Shown here one piece after another: positions 1 through 7,279 of a stretch of 44,255 bases of DNA (within the stretch, counting starts at the first letter, position 1; every line of letters starts with the position of its first letter). The translations under genes and the position numbers were made by a program. The notes below the pieces were generated by a model, which was not told where the DNA came from, did not search any database, and was given only the letters and a program-made list of their open reading frames with translations. The DNA is from Prosthecobacter debontii (lineage in GTDB: Bacteria; Verrucomicrobiota; Verrucomicrobiia; Chthoniobacterales; Chthoniobacteraceae). The stretch is from positions 1 to 44,255 of the forward strand of contig CAMDQC010000026.1 of assembly GCA_945905735.1 (NCBI GenBank), in the 5' to 3' direction.

Positions 1-435
1 CACCACCCCGTGAAACGCCACATCGTTCACATTGATTTCCATGCTCTCAAGGAAGATGAGCTCATGCACACCACCGTGCCCATCGTCGGCCAAGGTGAGC
101 CGCTCGGCGTCAAAAACGGCGGCGGTCGTCTCGAACAGATCATCCGCAACCTCGAAGTCTCGTGCTTGCCGAAAGACCTACCAGAGAGCCTCATCGTCGA
201 TGTCTCCGGCCTGAACCAAGGCGACTACATCCACGTCAACGAACTCACACTTCCAGCCGGAGTCACCTCCCTCTCGCACGCGGAATCCGTCGTCTTCCAC
301 TGCGCAGCGCCGACCGTCGAAGTCGTCGAAACACCCGCCGAAGGTGCCGCAGCGCCCGAAGTCCTTAAGGAGAAGAAACCCGCCGCCGGTGCTGCTGCCC
401 CAGCCGCCGCCGCTGCTCCTGCGAAGAAGAAGTAA
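1..435 (+). CDS. rplY: 50S ribosomal protein L25 (CTC/general stress form), 3' part
   Basis: Ribosomal protein L25 binds 5S rRNA in the large subunit. The frame is open to base 1 (His-His-Pro precede the GTG at 10), so the gene enters from the left and the true start is outside the window. The visible part begins at the conserved 'H-x-D-F' segment (HIVHIDFHAL) that ends the N-terminal 5S-binding domain. It continues with the beta-rich C-terminal TL5/CTC domain (PIVGQGEPLGVKNGG, then LPESLIVDVSGL and GDYIHVNEL). The last ~35 residues are a low-complexity Ala/Pro/Lys tail, common in long CTC-type L25. The next gene, pth, starts 17 nt downstream; L25-pth adjacency is a very common arrangement and supports the call. 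Confidence 0.93.
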   Translation, partial: HHPVKRHIVHIDFHALKEDELMHTTVPIVGQGEPLGVKNGGGRLEQIIRNLEVSCLPKDLPESLIVDVSGLNQGDYIHVNELTLPAGVTSLSHAESVVFHCAAPTVEVVETPAEGAAAPEVLKEKKPAAGAAAPAAAAAPAKKK

Positions 436-452
436 TCAACCGGACTGGATGA

Positions 453-1025
453 ATGGCTCGCTTAATCGTCGGACTCGGCAATCCCGGACGCGACTATGCA
501 GACACGCGACACAACATCGGCTTCATGGTCCTCGACCGTCTCGCCGCTGCCGCAGGAGCCATCTTCCGGTCTGAAAGAAAGTGGCAGGCACACTTCGCCA
601 CCGCCCGAGTGGGTGGGAGCGAAGTCTGGCTGTGCAAACCGCAAACATACATGAACCTCAGCGGCGAAAGCGTGAGTGCCATCACGAGCTTCTACAAAAT
701 AGAACCTCGGGATGTCCTCGTCGTGCTGGATGACTTGGCTTTACCGCTCGGTCGTCTCCGCCTGCGAGAGAGCGGGAGTGCTGGGGGCCAAAACGGCCTC
801 AAGAACATCCTCCTTCACCTCGGCACCCAAGAAGTTCCGAGGGTCCGCATCGGGATCGGAAGCGGGGCAGACGCCACGGGCCATGTGCTCGGGAAGTTTG
901 CCCTCGCCGAACGTCCCGCGCTCGAAGAAGCTCTCGTCAACGCCACCGAGGCCGTGCAATTTGCGCAAAGCCAGTCATTTGCAGCCGCAATGAATCGCTA
1001 CAATCAACAACCGAAAACAGAATAA
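453..1025 (+). CDS. pth: peptidyl-tRNA hydrolase
   Basis: Hydrolyses the ester bond of peptidyl-tRNAs released prematurely from ribosomes, recycling tRNA in the cytoplasm. The 190-residue length matches the Pth family. The family's key residues are visible: Asn10 in the opening GLGNPG motif, catalytic His20 (TRHNIGF), Asn68 (QTYMNLSG), Asp93 (VLDDLALP) and Asn114 (SAGGQNGLKNI). The ATG at 453 places the conserved 'LIVGLGNPG' strand right at the N-terminus, as in other Pth proteins, so no upstream start is needed. It lies between rplY and rpsF in one transcription unit, with rpsF 9 nt downstream. Confidence 0.97.
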   Translation: MARLIVGLGNPGRDYADTRHNIGFMVLDRLAAAAGAIFRSERKWQAHFATARVGGSEVWLCKPQTYMNLSGESVSAITSFYKIEPRDVLVVLDDLALPLGRLRLRESGSAGGQNGLKNILLHLGTQEVPRVRIGIGSGADATGHVLGKFALAERPALEEALVNATEAVQFAQSQSFAAAMNRYNQQPKTE

Positions 1026-1034
1026 CTAAATAAT

Positions 1035-1343
1035 ATGAGCAAACATCGCTACGAAGGACTCCTCGTCCTCAACGTCAAAGGCAAAGAAGACGGAGCCCAA
1101 AAAATCATCGACCGCATCGAAAAAGACTTCAAAAACGAAGACTGCGATGTGGAGAGCATCCAGAAGATGGACACGCGCCATTTCAGCTACGCAAAGGGCG
1201 ACCTGAGCAGCGGCTTCTTCGTCAACTTCGTCTTCAAGGCTGCCCCTGCGTCCCTCGACAAAATGAGGGCCAAGTTCGCGCTGGATGATGACGTTTACCG
1301 CCAGCAATACGGGCGTCTCTCCGACAAAGCGAAAGCCGCCTAA
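1035..1343 (+). CDS. rpsF: 30S ribosomal protein S6
   Basis: Primary 16S rRNA-binding protein of the small-subunit platform, which pairs with S18. The 102 residues carry the S6 ferredoxin-like pattern: first strand RYEGLLVLNVKG, helix GAQKIIDRIEKDF, second strand ESIQKMDTRHFSYAKGDLSSGFFVNFVFKAAP, and a final helix with DDDVYRQQYGRL. S6 usually has 'Y+ ... R L AY I' in the middle; here the equivalent is 'MDTRHFSYA', a little divergent. It sits 9 nt after pth and 33 nt before ssb. S18 and L9, which often complete this cluster, are not in the window. There is no obvious Shine-Dalgarno before the ATG. Confidence 0.93.
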   Translation: MSKHRYEGLLVLNVKGKEDGAQKIIDRIEKDFKNEDCDVESIQKMDTRHFSYAKGDLSSGFFVNFVFKAAPASLDKMRAKFALDDDVYRQQYGRLSDKAKAA

Positions 1344-1376
1344 ACGGACCGCGGGCACCTTTAACCACCACGAACT

Positions 1377-1877
1377 ATGGCGAATCTCAACAAGGTCATG
1401 CTCATCGGGAATCTCACCCGAGATCCCGAGATCAAGTACACGCCGAAAGGCACGGCCATCGCAGCCTTCGGGCTCGCGGTGAATCGTAACTACACCACTG
1501 AGACCGGCGAAAAACGCGAGGAGGTTACATTTATCGATGTGGACGCCTTCGGCAGAGTCGCTGAAATCATCGGTGAATACTGCAAAAAGGGCCGCCCACT
1601 CTTTGTAGAGGGTCGCCTAAAACTCGATACGTGGGACGACAAAGCGAGCGGCCAAAAACGCAGCAAGCTAAAGGTCATGGTCGAAAACATCCAACTCCTC
1701 GGAGGCCGCGAAGGTGGCCCCGGCGGAAGCGGTGGCGGCGTCTCGCCAGACATGGCCGACTACGCCGACAGCCAAGTCGCCTCAGCACCACCCGCACGTC
1801 GCTCCGCGCCCGCTGCCCCACCGAGACCTCCGGCAGACCCGGACCTCGACGCCGCACCGGACGACATCCCGTTCTAA
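1377..1877 (+). CDS. ssb: single-stranded DNA-binding protein
   Basis: Binds and protects single-stranded DNA in replication, recombination and repair. The N-terminal OB fold (about residues 1-110) begins with the characteristic NKVMLIGNLTRDPEIKYTPKG and contains the EKREEVTFIDVDAFGR and GRPLFVEGRLKLDTWDD segments. It is followed by a Gly-rich then Ala/Pro-rich flexible linker. The protein ends in the acidic tip DDIPF, the partner-docking peptide conserved across bacterial SSBs. Length (166 aa) is normal. It is the last gene of the rplY-pth-rpsF-ssb unit, and a strong terminator follows 23 nt after the stop. Confidence 0.97.
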   Translation: MANLNKVMLIGNLTRDPEIKYTPKGTAIAAFGLAVNRNYTTETGEKREEVTFIDVDAFGRVAEIIGEYCKKGRPLFVEGRLKLDTWDDKASGQKRSKLKVMVENIQLLGGREGGPGGSGGGVSPDMADYADSQVASAPPARRSAPAAPPRPPADPDLDAAPDDIPF

Positions 1878-1900
1878 ACAAGAACGCAAACATCAACAAG

Positions 1901-1931
1901 AAGCCGCTGGAAGAGATTCCAGCGGCTTTTT
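1901..1931 (+). terminator. rho-independent terminator after ssb
   Basis: A perfect 12-bp inverted repeat (AAGCCGCTGGAA / TTCCAGCGGCTT) with a GAGA loop runs straight into a short T run, 23 nt past the ssb stop. The T tract lies on the plus-strand side, so it mainly terminates the ribosomal/ssb operon. On the minus strand the hairpin is followed by CTTG, not a T tract, so any effect on the opposing gene would be weak. Confidence 0.9.
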
Positions 1932-2674
1932 GTTTACCGGCAACTCGCACGGACCCGCTGAGTTGAACTCGAACGCCGTTTCTACAGTTTTGCTTTGGTT
2001 ACGCCGTCGGCGACTCAGCAGAAGGAGCTACTTGCTCCACTGTTGGAGTGACGGGAGTATCGCTGAGGATGTACCGAGCCGTGCCGATCTTCTGAATAGC
2101 AGAGTTCTTCTTACCGGTCGTCGCAAACCAAATGAAGAGGTTCTTGTATTTCTTCACTTCGAGCTTCTTCGCCAATTCCCGCACTGTGATGCCTTCTGGC
2201 CCTGCTTCTTTGAGCGCAGCCACGATGCGGGTGGCTAGCTCGCCACGTCCACTCAGTGGGCGCGTGCTGAGTTTGCGACGTCCGCTCTTGGTCTTTGCTT
2301 TTGGCGAGGGTCCGTCGAGTTCAGACTGCGAGACGGAGCCCTCGAGCCGGTATCGGGATTCGCCAATTTTTTTGATGGCGTCCACACGCTTGCCAGAAGT
2401 CTGGAACCACGAATGGATGTTCGCAGCCTTCACACCGAGAGTGGCGGCGAGATCCTTCACCTTCACTCCGGAACTCCCCGCAGCGGTAAGCGCCCGGAGA
2501 ATCTCCAGTTTCAGCGCGCCACGGGCCGATCGCCCGCTGGAAGTCCTATCGATGGATGCAGGGCCTGTGGACGAGCGGACGTAACCGTCGTTGTCAAAGA
2601 GTTGCGTCTTGATCTCGGAAAGTCGGATGAGAATGCCGTCGAGTTGCCCCTGGAGTTGGCCACGCTTTTCCTCA

Positions 2675-2692
2675 GAGGCTGTGAAAAAAGTC
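2675..2692 (+). repeat. IS left terminal inverted repeat
   Basis: GAGGCTGTGAAAAAAGTC, an exact reverse complement of the right end at 3545-3562. The target duplication TCA lies immediately outside at 2672-2674. Confidence 0.95.
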
Positions 2693-2749
2693 TAAGTGCT
2701 AGTAAATTAGCACTTGTACGATGTACAAAGACCTGATGCAAAGCTGTGG

Positions 2750-3546
2750 ATGGCAAAACTCGAACCATATACCAGCGACATAAATGACAACGAATGGGAA
2801 CGCCTACGGCGGCTTCTGCCCGGCCCGAAAAAGCTCGGGCGACCGCCGCGCTACCCGCAGCGACACATGCTCAACGCCATCTTCTACATCACCCACAGCG
2901 GGTGCCCGTGGCGCTTGATGCCGCATGAGTTCCCGCACTGGCGGTTGGTCTATTACTACTTCGCCAAGTGGCAGAAAGAGGGCGTCTGGGAGAAACTCAA
3001 CGCCGCTCTGCGCGACCGTGTGCGCACCAAGGCCGGAAAAAAAAAGCGCCCACGGCAGCGGCCCTCGATAGCCAGAGCGTTAAAACTGCTGGCCAGCGAG
3101 GAGAGCGTGGGTTTGATGCGGGAAAGAAGGTCTTGGGGCGAAAACGGCACCTTTTGGTAGATAGCCTGGGGCTGCTGCTGGCCGTCTATGTCCACTCCGC
3201 CGCCATCCAAGACCGGGACGGCGCGAAGACCCTGCTTTTGAAAGCATGGTGCTTTGGCTGGCTGCGCGTCATCTGGGCCGACGGCGGCTACGCCGGCCAA
3301 CTCGTCGAGTGGGTGCGCCAACTCAAGCTGGGGCGCTACGCGAAACTCCAAATCATCCGCAAAATAGGCCCCGGCTTCACGCTCCTGCCCAAGCGTTGGG
3401 TCGTCGAGCGCACCTTCGCTTGGCTCAGCCGCTACCGCCGCCTTGCCAGAGACTATGAAGTCAATACTTCCCACTCAACCGCCTTCATTTATGTAGCGGC
3501 CTGCCGGATTATGGCTCGCAGGCTCGCTAATTCCTCCGTCGACTGA
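2750..3546 (+). CDS. IS5-family transposase, made by -1 frameshift (orfA-orfB)
   Basis: DDE transposase in two overlapping frames. The first frame (ATG 2750, or TTG 2714 just inside the IS) encodes the DUF4096-like N-terminal domain: DNEWERLRRLLP, GRPPRYPQRHMLNAIFYITHSGCPWRLMPHEFP, then YYYFAKWQKEGVWEKL. The second frame encodes the catalytic domain: AALDSQSVKTAGQRGERGFDAGKK (first Asp), VIWADGGYAG (second Asp) and WVVERTFAWLSRYRRLARDYE (Glu). The frames meet at a run of nine A's at 3037-3045. A ribosome slipping back one base on A-AAA-AAG (3040-3046) yields a continuous ~265-residue protein, the usual size. ATG 2750 fits the family N-terminus better than 2714. No stop codon or missing residue breaks either part. 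Confidence 0.92.
3040..3046 (+). other. -1 ribosomal frameshift site A_AAA_AAG
   Basis: Within a nine-A run followed by G, the zero-frame codons are AAA (3041-3043) and AAG (3044-3046). This is the canonical bacterial slippery heptamer. It sits exactly where homology passes from the first to the second transposase frame. Confidence 0.85.
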
Positions 3547-3562
3547 CTTTTTTCACAGCCTC
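3545..3562 (-). repeat. IS right terminal inverted repeat
   Basis: GACTTTTTTCACAGCCTC on the plus strand, a perfect inverted match to 2675-2692. The second TCA copy follows at 3563-3565. Confidence 0.95.
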
Positions 3563-3780
3563 TCAAGGGACATTGCTTCTTTGTATAGGTTGATACGGTC
3601 GTTTGTAATCATGAGCCGGACCGTATCGCTGACGATTGAATTTTGCGCAAGTAGGAACTACTAACTCAATGTATCTATCCCTATATGGTGTAGCCCAGTG
3701 ATTGATGCACCCATTCCGAACACAGGCGCCCCCCCCACTCTGTATATCGACACCTGCTCATTACACGCGTAACCCCAACC

Positions 3781-4548
3781 TTAACCGCGCACCGAGAAGA
3801 ATGCCTGCCAAGTCAGCCGTGCAGCGAGCAATACAGCTGTAACGATGAAAATCGGGCGGATAATGGCCGCCCCACGCGTCAACACGAGCCCACTGCCGAG
3901 GCGCGCGCCGAGGAGTTGCCCGACGATCATCGCCAACCCGACATCCCATCGCAGCAGGCCCATGCTAGCAAACGCGAGGAGCGACGCGACGTTGCTCGTG
4001 AGGTTGAGCGCCTTCGTCGTGCCCGTCGCCACGCGAAGATCGAGCCCGAGTGCGAGCACGCAGGCAATCATCCAAAACGAGCCAGCGCCCGGTCCGAAGA
4101 ATCCATCGTAAAACCCCAGCACGCCCCCAAAAATCAGCGCAAACCCCACCATCCCCATCCGCGCCGCACGCTGTGCCGCGCCGAGTTTCGGATTCAGCGC
4201 TGTGTAAATGGCCACCGATAGCAGCATTACCGGGACGGCACGTTCCAGCACCGACTTATCCAAATGCGTCACCGCCAAGACACCGAGCATCGCCGCGAGA
4301 AACGTCACCACAACCGCCAGCCACAACTTGCTCCACGGGATAAGCCCGCCGCGCGTGTAGCGAATGACGGCTAGCGTCGTGCCGCAGGACGATTGGAGCT
4401 TATTCGTCCCCAGCGCCACCGGGATAGGAAGCCCCGCCCACAAAAGCGCGGGCACTGATACGAGCCCGCCTCCGCCCGCGATCGCATCAATAAACCCGGC
4501 CGCTGCACCGGCAGCCGCAAGGACAACGTAAGTAGATGGACTCAGCAT
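3781..4548 (-). CDS. TSUP family (TauE/SafE) membrane transporter
   Basis: Predicted inner-membrane transporter of the TauE/SafE (DUF81) family, members of which export sulfite, sulfoacetate or other small organic anions. The 255 residues are almost all hydrophobic, with about eight membrane segments. The family signature is at the N-terminus: AAGFIDAIAGGGGLVSVPALLWAGLPIPVALGTNK. It is repeated in weaker form in the second half (GFYDGFFGPGAGSFWMIACVLALGLDLRVATGTTKALN), the expected internal duplication. It begins 18 nt after the bioA stop on the same strand, so it is probably co-transcribed. The substrate cannot be told from sequence, and the pairing with bioA does not explain it. Confidence 0.9.
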   Translation of the reverse strand: MLSPSTYVVLAAAGAAAGFIDAIAGGGGLVSVPALLWAGLPIPVALGTNKLQSSCGTTLAVIRYTRGGLIPWSKLWLAVVVTFLAAMLGVLAVTHLDKSVLERAVPVMLLSVAIYTALNPKLGAAQRAARMGMVGFALIFGGVLGFYDGFFGPGAGSFWMIACVLALGLDLRVATGTTKALNLTSNVASLLAFASMGLLRWDVGLAMIVGQLLGARLGSGLVLTRGAAIIRPIFIVTAVLLAARLTWQAFFSVRG

Positions 4549-4566
4549 ACGGGCGAGAGTGACGAA

Positions 4567-5787
4567 TCACACATCCCTGACCGCGCGAGCAATGGCGGTG
4601 ATGATAGTTTCGAGCTGCGCGTCGCTCACGCAGTAAGGCGGCATGACGACGACGGTGTCGCGGATGGGGCGAGTGAGGAGGCCGTATTTGCGCGCGGCGA
4701 TGCACACGGCGGCTCCGCTTGCGGCGACATCAATTCCTGCGATGAAGCCGCATTGCCGCACGGCTCGGATGCCGGGTTCTTTTTCCAGCGCAGCGAGCAA
4801 CTCGGTGAGGCGGGCGATTTTTCCGGCGAGTGTGGAGAGGACGTTTTCTTCGGCGAAAATGGCGAGGTTTTCCAGAGCGAGGGCGCAGCCGAGTTGGTTT
4901 CCGCAATAGCTGTGGCCGTAGTAGAGCGTGCGCTCGGGGCCGCCGAGAAACGCCTCATACACGCGCTCCGTCGTGAGCGTGGCGGCGAGCGGGAGGTAGC
5001 CGCCTGTGAGCCCTTTTGCCAACGCGACGAAATCCGGCGTCACGCCCTCTCGCTCGCACGCAAACATCGTCCCGGTGCGACCAAAGCCCGTCATGACTTC
5101 GTCCGCGATGAGCAGCGCGCCGTGCGCGTCGCACCACTCGCGCAGCGCGGCGAGCATCCCGGCGGGCCACAGCCGCATTCCGGCTGCGCCTTGGATGAGC
5201 GGCTCGATGCACACCGCTGCGACGCGCTTGCCGTCGAGTTTTTCTAGCTCCTCCATTCCCGCCACATGAGTCACGGGGAAATGCCACCCGGCGCGAAAAG
5301 TCGCGATGCCGCCGAGCGACGCCGCGCCCACGGTATCGCCGTGGTAAGCGCCGCCAAACGCGACAAACTCCCGCCGGTCCTCGCCGTGGAGTTGCCAAAA
5401 TTGCGCAGTCATTTTCAAAGCCACCTCAATCGCCGTGGAACCGTCATCGGTGAAAAAACAGCGTGTCAATTTCCCGCTCGGCCACAGTCCGCAAAGCTGC
5501 GCGGCCAGCGCGGCAGCGGGCGGATTCGTGAAGCCGAGAAAGGACGTGTGCGCCACGCGGTCGAGCTGTCGGCGCAACGCTGCATCCAAGCGTGGATGCC
5601 GGTGGCCGTGGAGATTCGTCCAGATGGAAGAGTTCCCATCGAGATACTCGCGCCCGTGGTCATCGCGCAAAATCGCGCCCTCACCCTCGACGAGCACCAG
5701 CGGCTCATGCCCCGGCGCGCACCAGTCGCGCATCTGCGTGAAAGGGTGCCAGCCGTGGTGCTGGTCTTGGGCGACGGTGTCGGTCAC
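4567..5787 (-). CDS. bioA: adenosylmethionine-8-amino-7-oxononanoate aminotransferase
   Basis: PLP-dependent class III aminotransferase that makes 7,8-diaminopelargonate from KAPA using S-adenosylmethionine as amino donor, in biotin synthesis. Visible motifs are HPFTQM near the N-terminus (typical of BioA), DGNSSIWTNLHGHRHP, FTDDGSTAIEVALKM, the YHGDTVGA motif, LIADEVMTGFGRTG (PLP-binding Asp) and FVALAKGLTGG with the Schiff-base lysine near residue 258. I chose the GTG at 5787. It overlaps the upstream gene's stop (GTGA), has a GGGAGGA sequence a short distance upstream, and gives a normal 406-aa protein starting just before the conserved region. The open frame extends 23 codons further but with low-complexity residues. 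No other biotin gene is in the window. Confidence 0.93.
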   Translation of the reverse strand: MTDTVAQDQHHGWHPFTQMRDWCAPGHEPLVLVEGEGAILRDDHGREYLDGNSSIWTNLHGHRHPRLDAALRRQLDRVAHTSFLGFTNPPAAALAAQLCGLWPSGKLTRCFFTDDGSTAIEVALKMTAQFWQLHGEDRREFVAFGGAYHGDTVGAASLGGIATFRAGWHFPVTHVAGMEELEKLDGKRVAAVCIEPLIQGAAGMRLWPAGMLAALREWCDAHGALLIADEVMTGFGRTGTMFACEREGVTPDFVALAKGLTGGYLPLAATLTTERVYEAFLGGPERTLYYGHSYCGNQLGCALALENLAIFAEENVLSTLAGKIARLTELLAALEKEPGIRAVRQCGFIAGIDVAASGAAVCIAARKYGLLTRPIRDTVVVMPPYCVSDAQLETIITAIARAVRDV

Positions 5788-6062
5788 TCCTCCGCTTCCT
5801 CCCACGTCCCGCCGCGTTCGGTGATCATCAGCTCCACCGCCGCCACGTCTTCCCATGCGAGGTGTTTGCGCTGGTATTTATTAAAGAGCACGAGGCGCAA
5901 GGCCACGAGGTCTTCCAGCTCCGGCACGTCGTAGTAAGTCCACTTTTCGTCGTGCTTTAGCTTCGATTGAATCTTCCACTTCTTGCCGAATTTCTCTGCG
6001 CGCACTTCGCGGCGTTCGGTGTCCGTGTTGTGTTTCCAAGTATGAATGTTGCGATTGCCCAT
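5784..6062 (-). CDS. small conserved-looking hypothetical protein
   Basis: Starting from the ATG at 6062 this is a 92-aa, charged, soluble protein (MGNRNIHTWKHNTDTERREV...). It has no signal peptide, membrane segment or motif I recognise. The middle is basic (EKFGKKWKIQSKLKHDEKW) and the C-terminus acidic (TERGGTWEEAEE). Its stop overlaps the bioA start by 4 nt, so translation is probably coupled and it belongs to the bioA unit. A longer start at 6101 exists, but it would run deeper into the divergent protease gene. Even the 6062 start overlaps the annotated 5' end of that gene. Confidence 0.7.
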   Translation of the reverse strand: MGNRNIHTWKHNTDTERREVRAEKFGKKWKIQSKLKHDEKWTYYDVPELEDLVALRLVLFNKYQRKHLAWEDVAAVELMITERGGTWEEAEE

Positions 6063-6957
6063 TTTCCCTGCACCATGCGCCGCCTTGAACGCAACCGGCA
6101 AGATCGTCCTTTATTTCATCGCAGTTCTCTTTTTTGGAGCCCTGCTCGCACCACCGCTTTTCTGGGCAGGGAATGCCCTCATTCCCGCGCTCCGTGAGCA
6201 TCCATTCCAGCGATTCTTTAATCGCGCCGCGCTCATTGCCGCCATCGCACTGCTGTGGCCGCTGGCCAAAAGTTTCCGCATCCGCAGCCGCGCAGAGCTA
6301 GGGCTGGAGCCGAATCCCCGCTGGCTCCGCGATGTTCTCACCGGGCTCGCCACCGCTCTCGGCGCGATGCTCGTGCTGTGCGTCGTGCTGAAATCGCTCG
6401 GCTACTTCAAGTGGCTCTCGCCCAAAGACCAGCGCCCCGCACAGCTCGTGCAAGTGTTCTTCACCGCCGCGAGCGTCGCATTGCTGGAAGAGTCGCTTTT
6501 TCGCGGCGCGTTCCTCGGCGTCTTCCAGCGCACGATGGGGAAATGGACCGCGCTCTTCACGATGTCGGCGATTTTCTCCGTGCTGCATTTCATCAAGCCG
6601 ATTGATGTCACCATCGCCGCCGACGACGTGCGATGGTTCTCCGGGTTCGCGCTCATCCCCGCGACGTTCAGCCAGTTTTCCCAGCCGATGATGATCCTCT
6701 CGCTCTTCACCACGCTCTTCGCCGTCGGCTGGATTCTCGGCTACACGAAAATGCAGACGCGTTCGCTCTGGCTCCCCATCGGGCTCCACGCCGGCTGGGT
6801 CATCTGCGCACAAGGCTTTGGAAAGTTCGCGAAGCTCGGCAAAAACCACCTCCCGTGGATCGGCAGCGAATTGCGCATCGGTATCGCCCCGCTTTTGACG
6901 ATTATCGCGACGGGAATCGCTTGCTGGATGCTCATCCGGCGGCGCTCCAGCGAATAG
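6046..6957 (+). CDS. CPBP family intramembrane metalloprotease (CAAX/Abi)
   Basis: Multi-pass membrane protein of the CPBP (Abi/CAAX-like) family. The three conserved motifs of the glutamic-type active site are visible: LLEESLFRGAFLG (EExxxR), FSVLHFIKP (FxxxH) and a third histidine segment, LPIGLHAGWV. About eight hydrophobic segments surround them, starting with KIVLYFIAVLFFGALLAPPLFW. The in-frame ATG is at 6046, but that overlaps the start of the divergent gene (6062). A TTG at 6085, just before the first membrane helix, would remove the overlap and is a reasonable alternative. Bacterial members process membrane peptides or act in bacteriocin maturation or immunity; nothing nearby fixes the substrate. 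Confidence 0.87.
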   Translation: MLRLPIFPAPCAALNATGKIVLYFIAVLFFGALLAPPLFWAGNALIPALREHPFQRFFNRAALIAAIALLWPLAKSFRIRSRAELGLEPNPRWLRDVLTGLATALGAMLVLCVVLKSLGYFKWLSPKDQRPAQLVQVFFTAASVALLEESLFRGAFLGVFQRTMGKWTALFTMSAIFSVLHFIKPIDVTIAADDVRWFSGFALIPATFSQFSQPMMILSLFTTLFAVGWILGYTKMQTRSLWLPIGLHAGWVICAQGFGKFAKLGKNHLPWIGSELRIGIAPLLTIIATGIACWMLIRRRSSE

Positions 6958-7002
6958 TTCGCGACAAATTGCGAGCCGTCTGTTACTCCCGCAACCACGC
7001 AT

Positions 7003-7239
7003 ATGAAACGCCTCTTCGTCCTTGCTTGCACCGTCGCCACACTTACTGGCTGCACCAGCTCCAATCAATACACCTCAGTGTCCGAGCCCGTCGAGGGCAC
7101 TCGTGCATTGGACCCAATCGTGAGCACGCCGCGCAACTGGAATAAGCCCGTGAAAACCTACTCGTCCGCCCGTGCGGAAGTGCAGGACGGCACGCGGGCG
7201 ATTCAGGGCACGTCGTGGGAGCGGTCTTGGCACGATTAG
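7003..7239 (+). CDS. small lipoprotein
   Basis: 78-residue protein with a classical lipoprotein signal: positive start (MKRLF), hydrophobic stretch and lipobox LTGC at residues 14-17. The mature part is only about 60 residues, hydrophilic, with no motif I recognise. The lipobox predicts acylation and membrane anchoring. It is 45 nt after the protease gene and 31 nt before the TPR protein, all plus strand. Confidence 0.8.
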   Translation: MKRLFVLACTVATLTGCTSSNQYTSVSEPVEGTRALDPIVSTPRNWNKPVKTYSSARAEVQDGTRAIQGTSWERSWHD

Positions 7240-7245
7240 TCGAAA

Positions 7246-7279
7246 GGGAATTGCGAATGACGAATGACGAATGACGAAG
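7246..7279 (-). repeat. heptameric dispersed repeat, copy A
   Basis: Four near-identical 7-bp units (GCGAATG, then ACGAATG twice, then ACGAAGA). On the minus strand this reads ...ATTCGTCATTCGCAATTCCC, a 20-bp match to copy B at 10437-10456 in the opposite orientation. The repeat spans the start codon of the next gene and supplies three ATGs, 7 nt apart, one in each frame (7257, 7264, 7271). Confidence 0.8.

Larger units (their letters stand above)
2675..3562 (+). mobile_element. IS5-family (IS427-type) insertion sequence, complete
   Basis: The element is 888 bp, bounded by perfect 18-bp inverted repeats and flanked by the direct repeat TCA at 2672-2674 and 3563-3565. A 3-bp T-N-A duplication, ends starting GAGGCTGTG, a size under 1 kb and two overlapping transposase frames are the known marks of the IS427 subgroup of IS5. 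Perfect ends, an intact duplication and an intact DDE triad indicate a recent, possibly still mobile insertion. It lies inside the minus-strand gene 1999-3612 and is transcribed opposite to it. Confidence 0.93.
1999..3612 (-). pseudogene. tandem helix-turn-helix-like protein, disrupted by IS
   Basis: Reading the minus strand and removing the IS plus one copy of the TCA duplication (2675-3565) restores one open frame of 723 nt, a 240-aa protein. It would start at the ATG complementary to 3612 with MITNDRINLYKEAMSLEEKR, giving an amphipathic, probably coiled-coil N-terminus (EEKRGQLQGQLDGILIRLSE). Two similar ~60-residue units follow: ALKLEILRALTAAG...VKVKDLAATLGVKAANIHSWF...GESRYRL and ELATRIVAALKEAG...ITVRELAKKLEVKKYKNLFIWF...GTARYIL. 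Each looks like a winged helix-turn-helix unit ending in an I-x-K-I-G-x-x-R-Y motif. DNA binding is inferred; I do not recognise the family. As it stands only the 3' two-thirds (from the GTG complementary to 2466, or further up to the IS edge) is open, so function is probably lost. Confidence 0.82.

Noticed and set aside
1901..1931. Bidirectional terminator also serving the minus-strand gene
   Set aside because: The hairpin is followed by T's only on the plus strand; on the minus strand the next bases are CTTGTTG.
3613..3780. Possible gene or regulatory element between the split gene and the exporter
   Set aside because: 168 bp with no coding frame or clear motif. A C8 run near 3729 is simple sequence.
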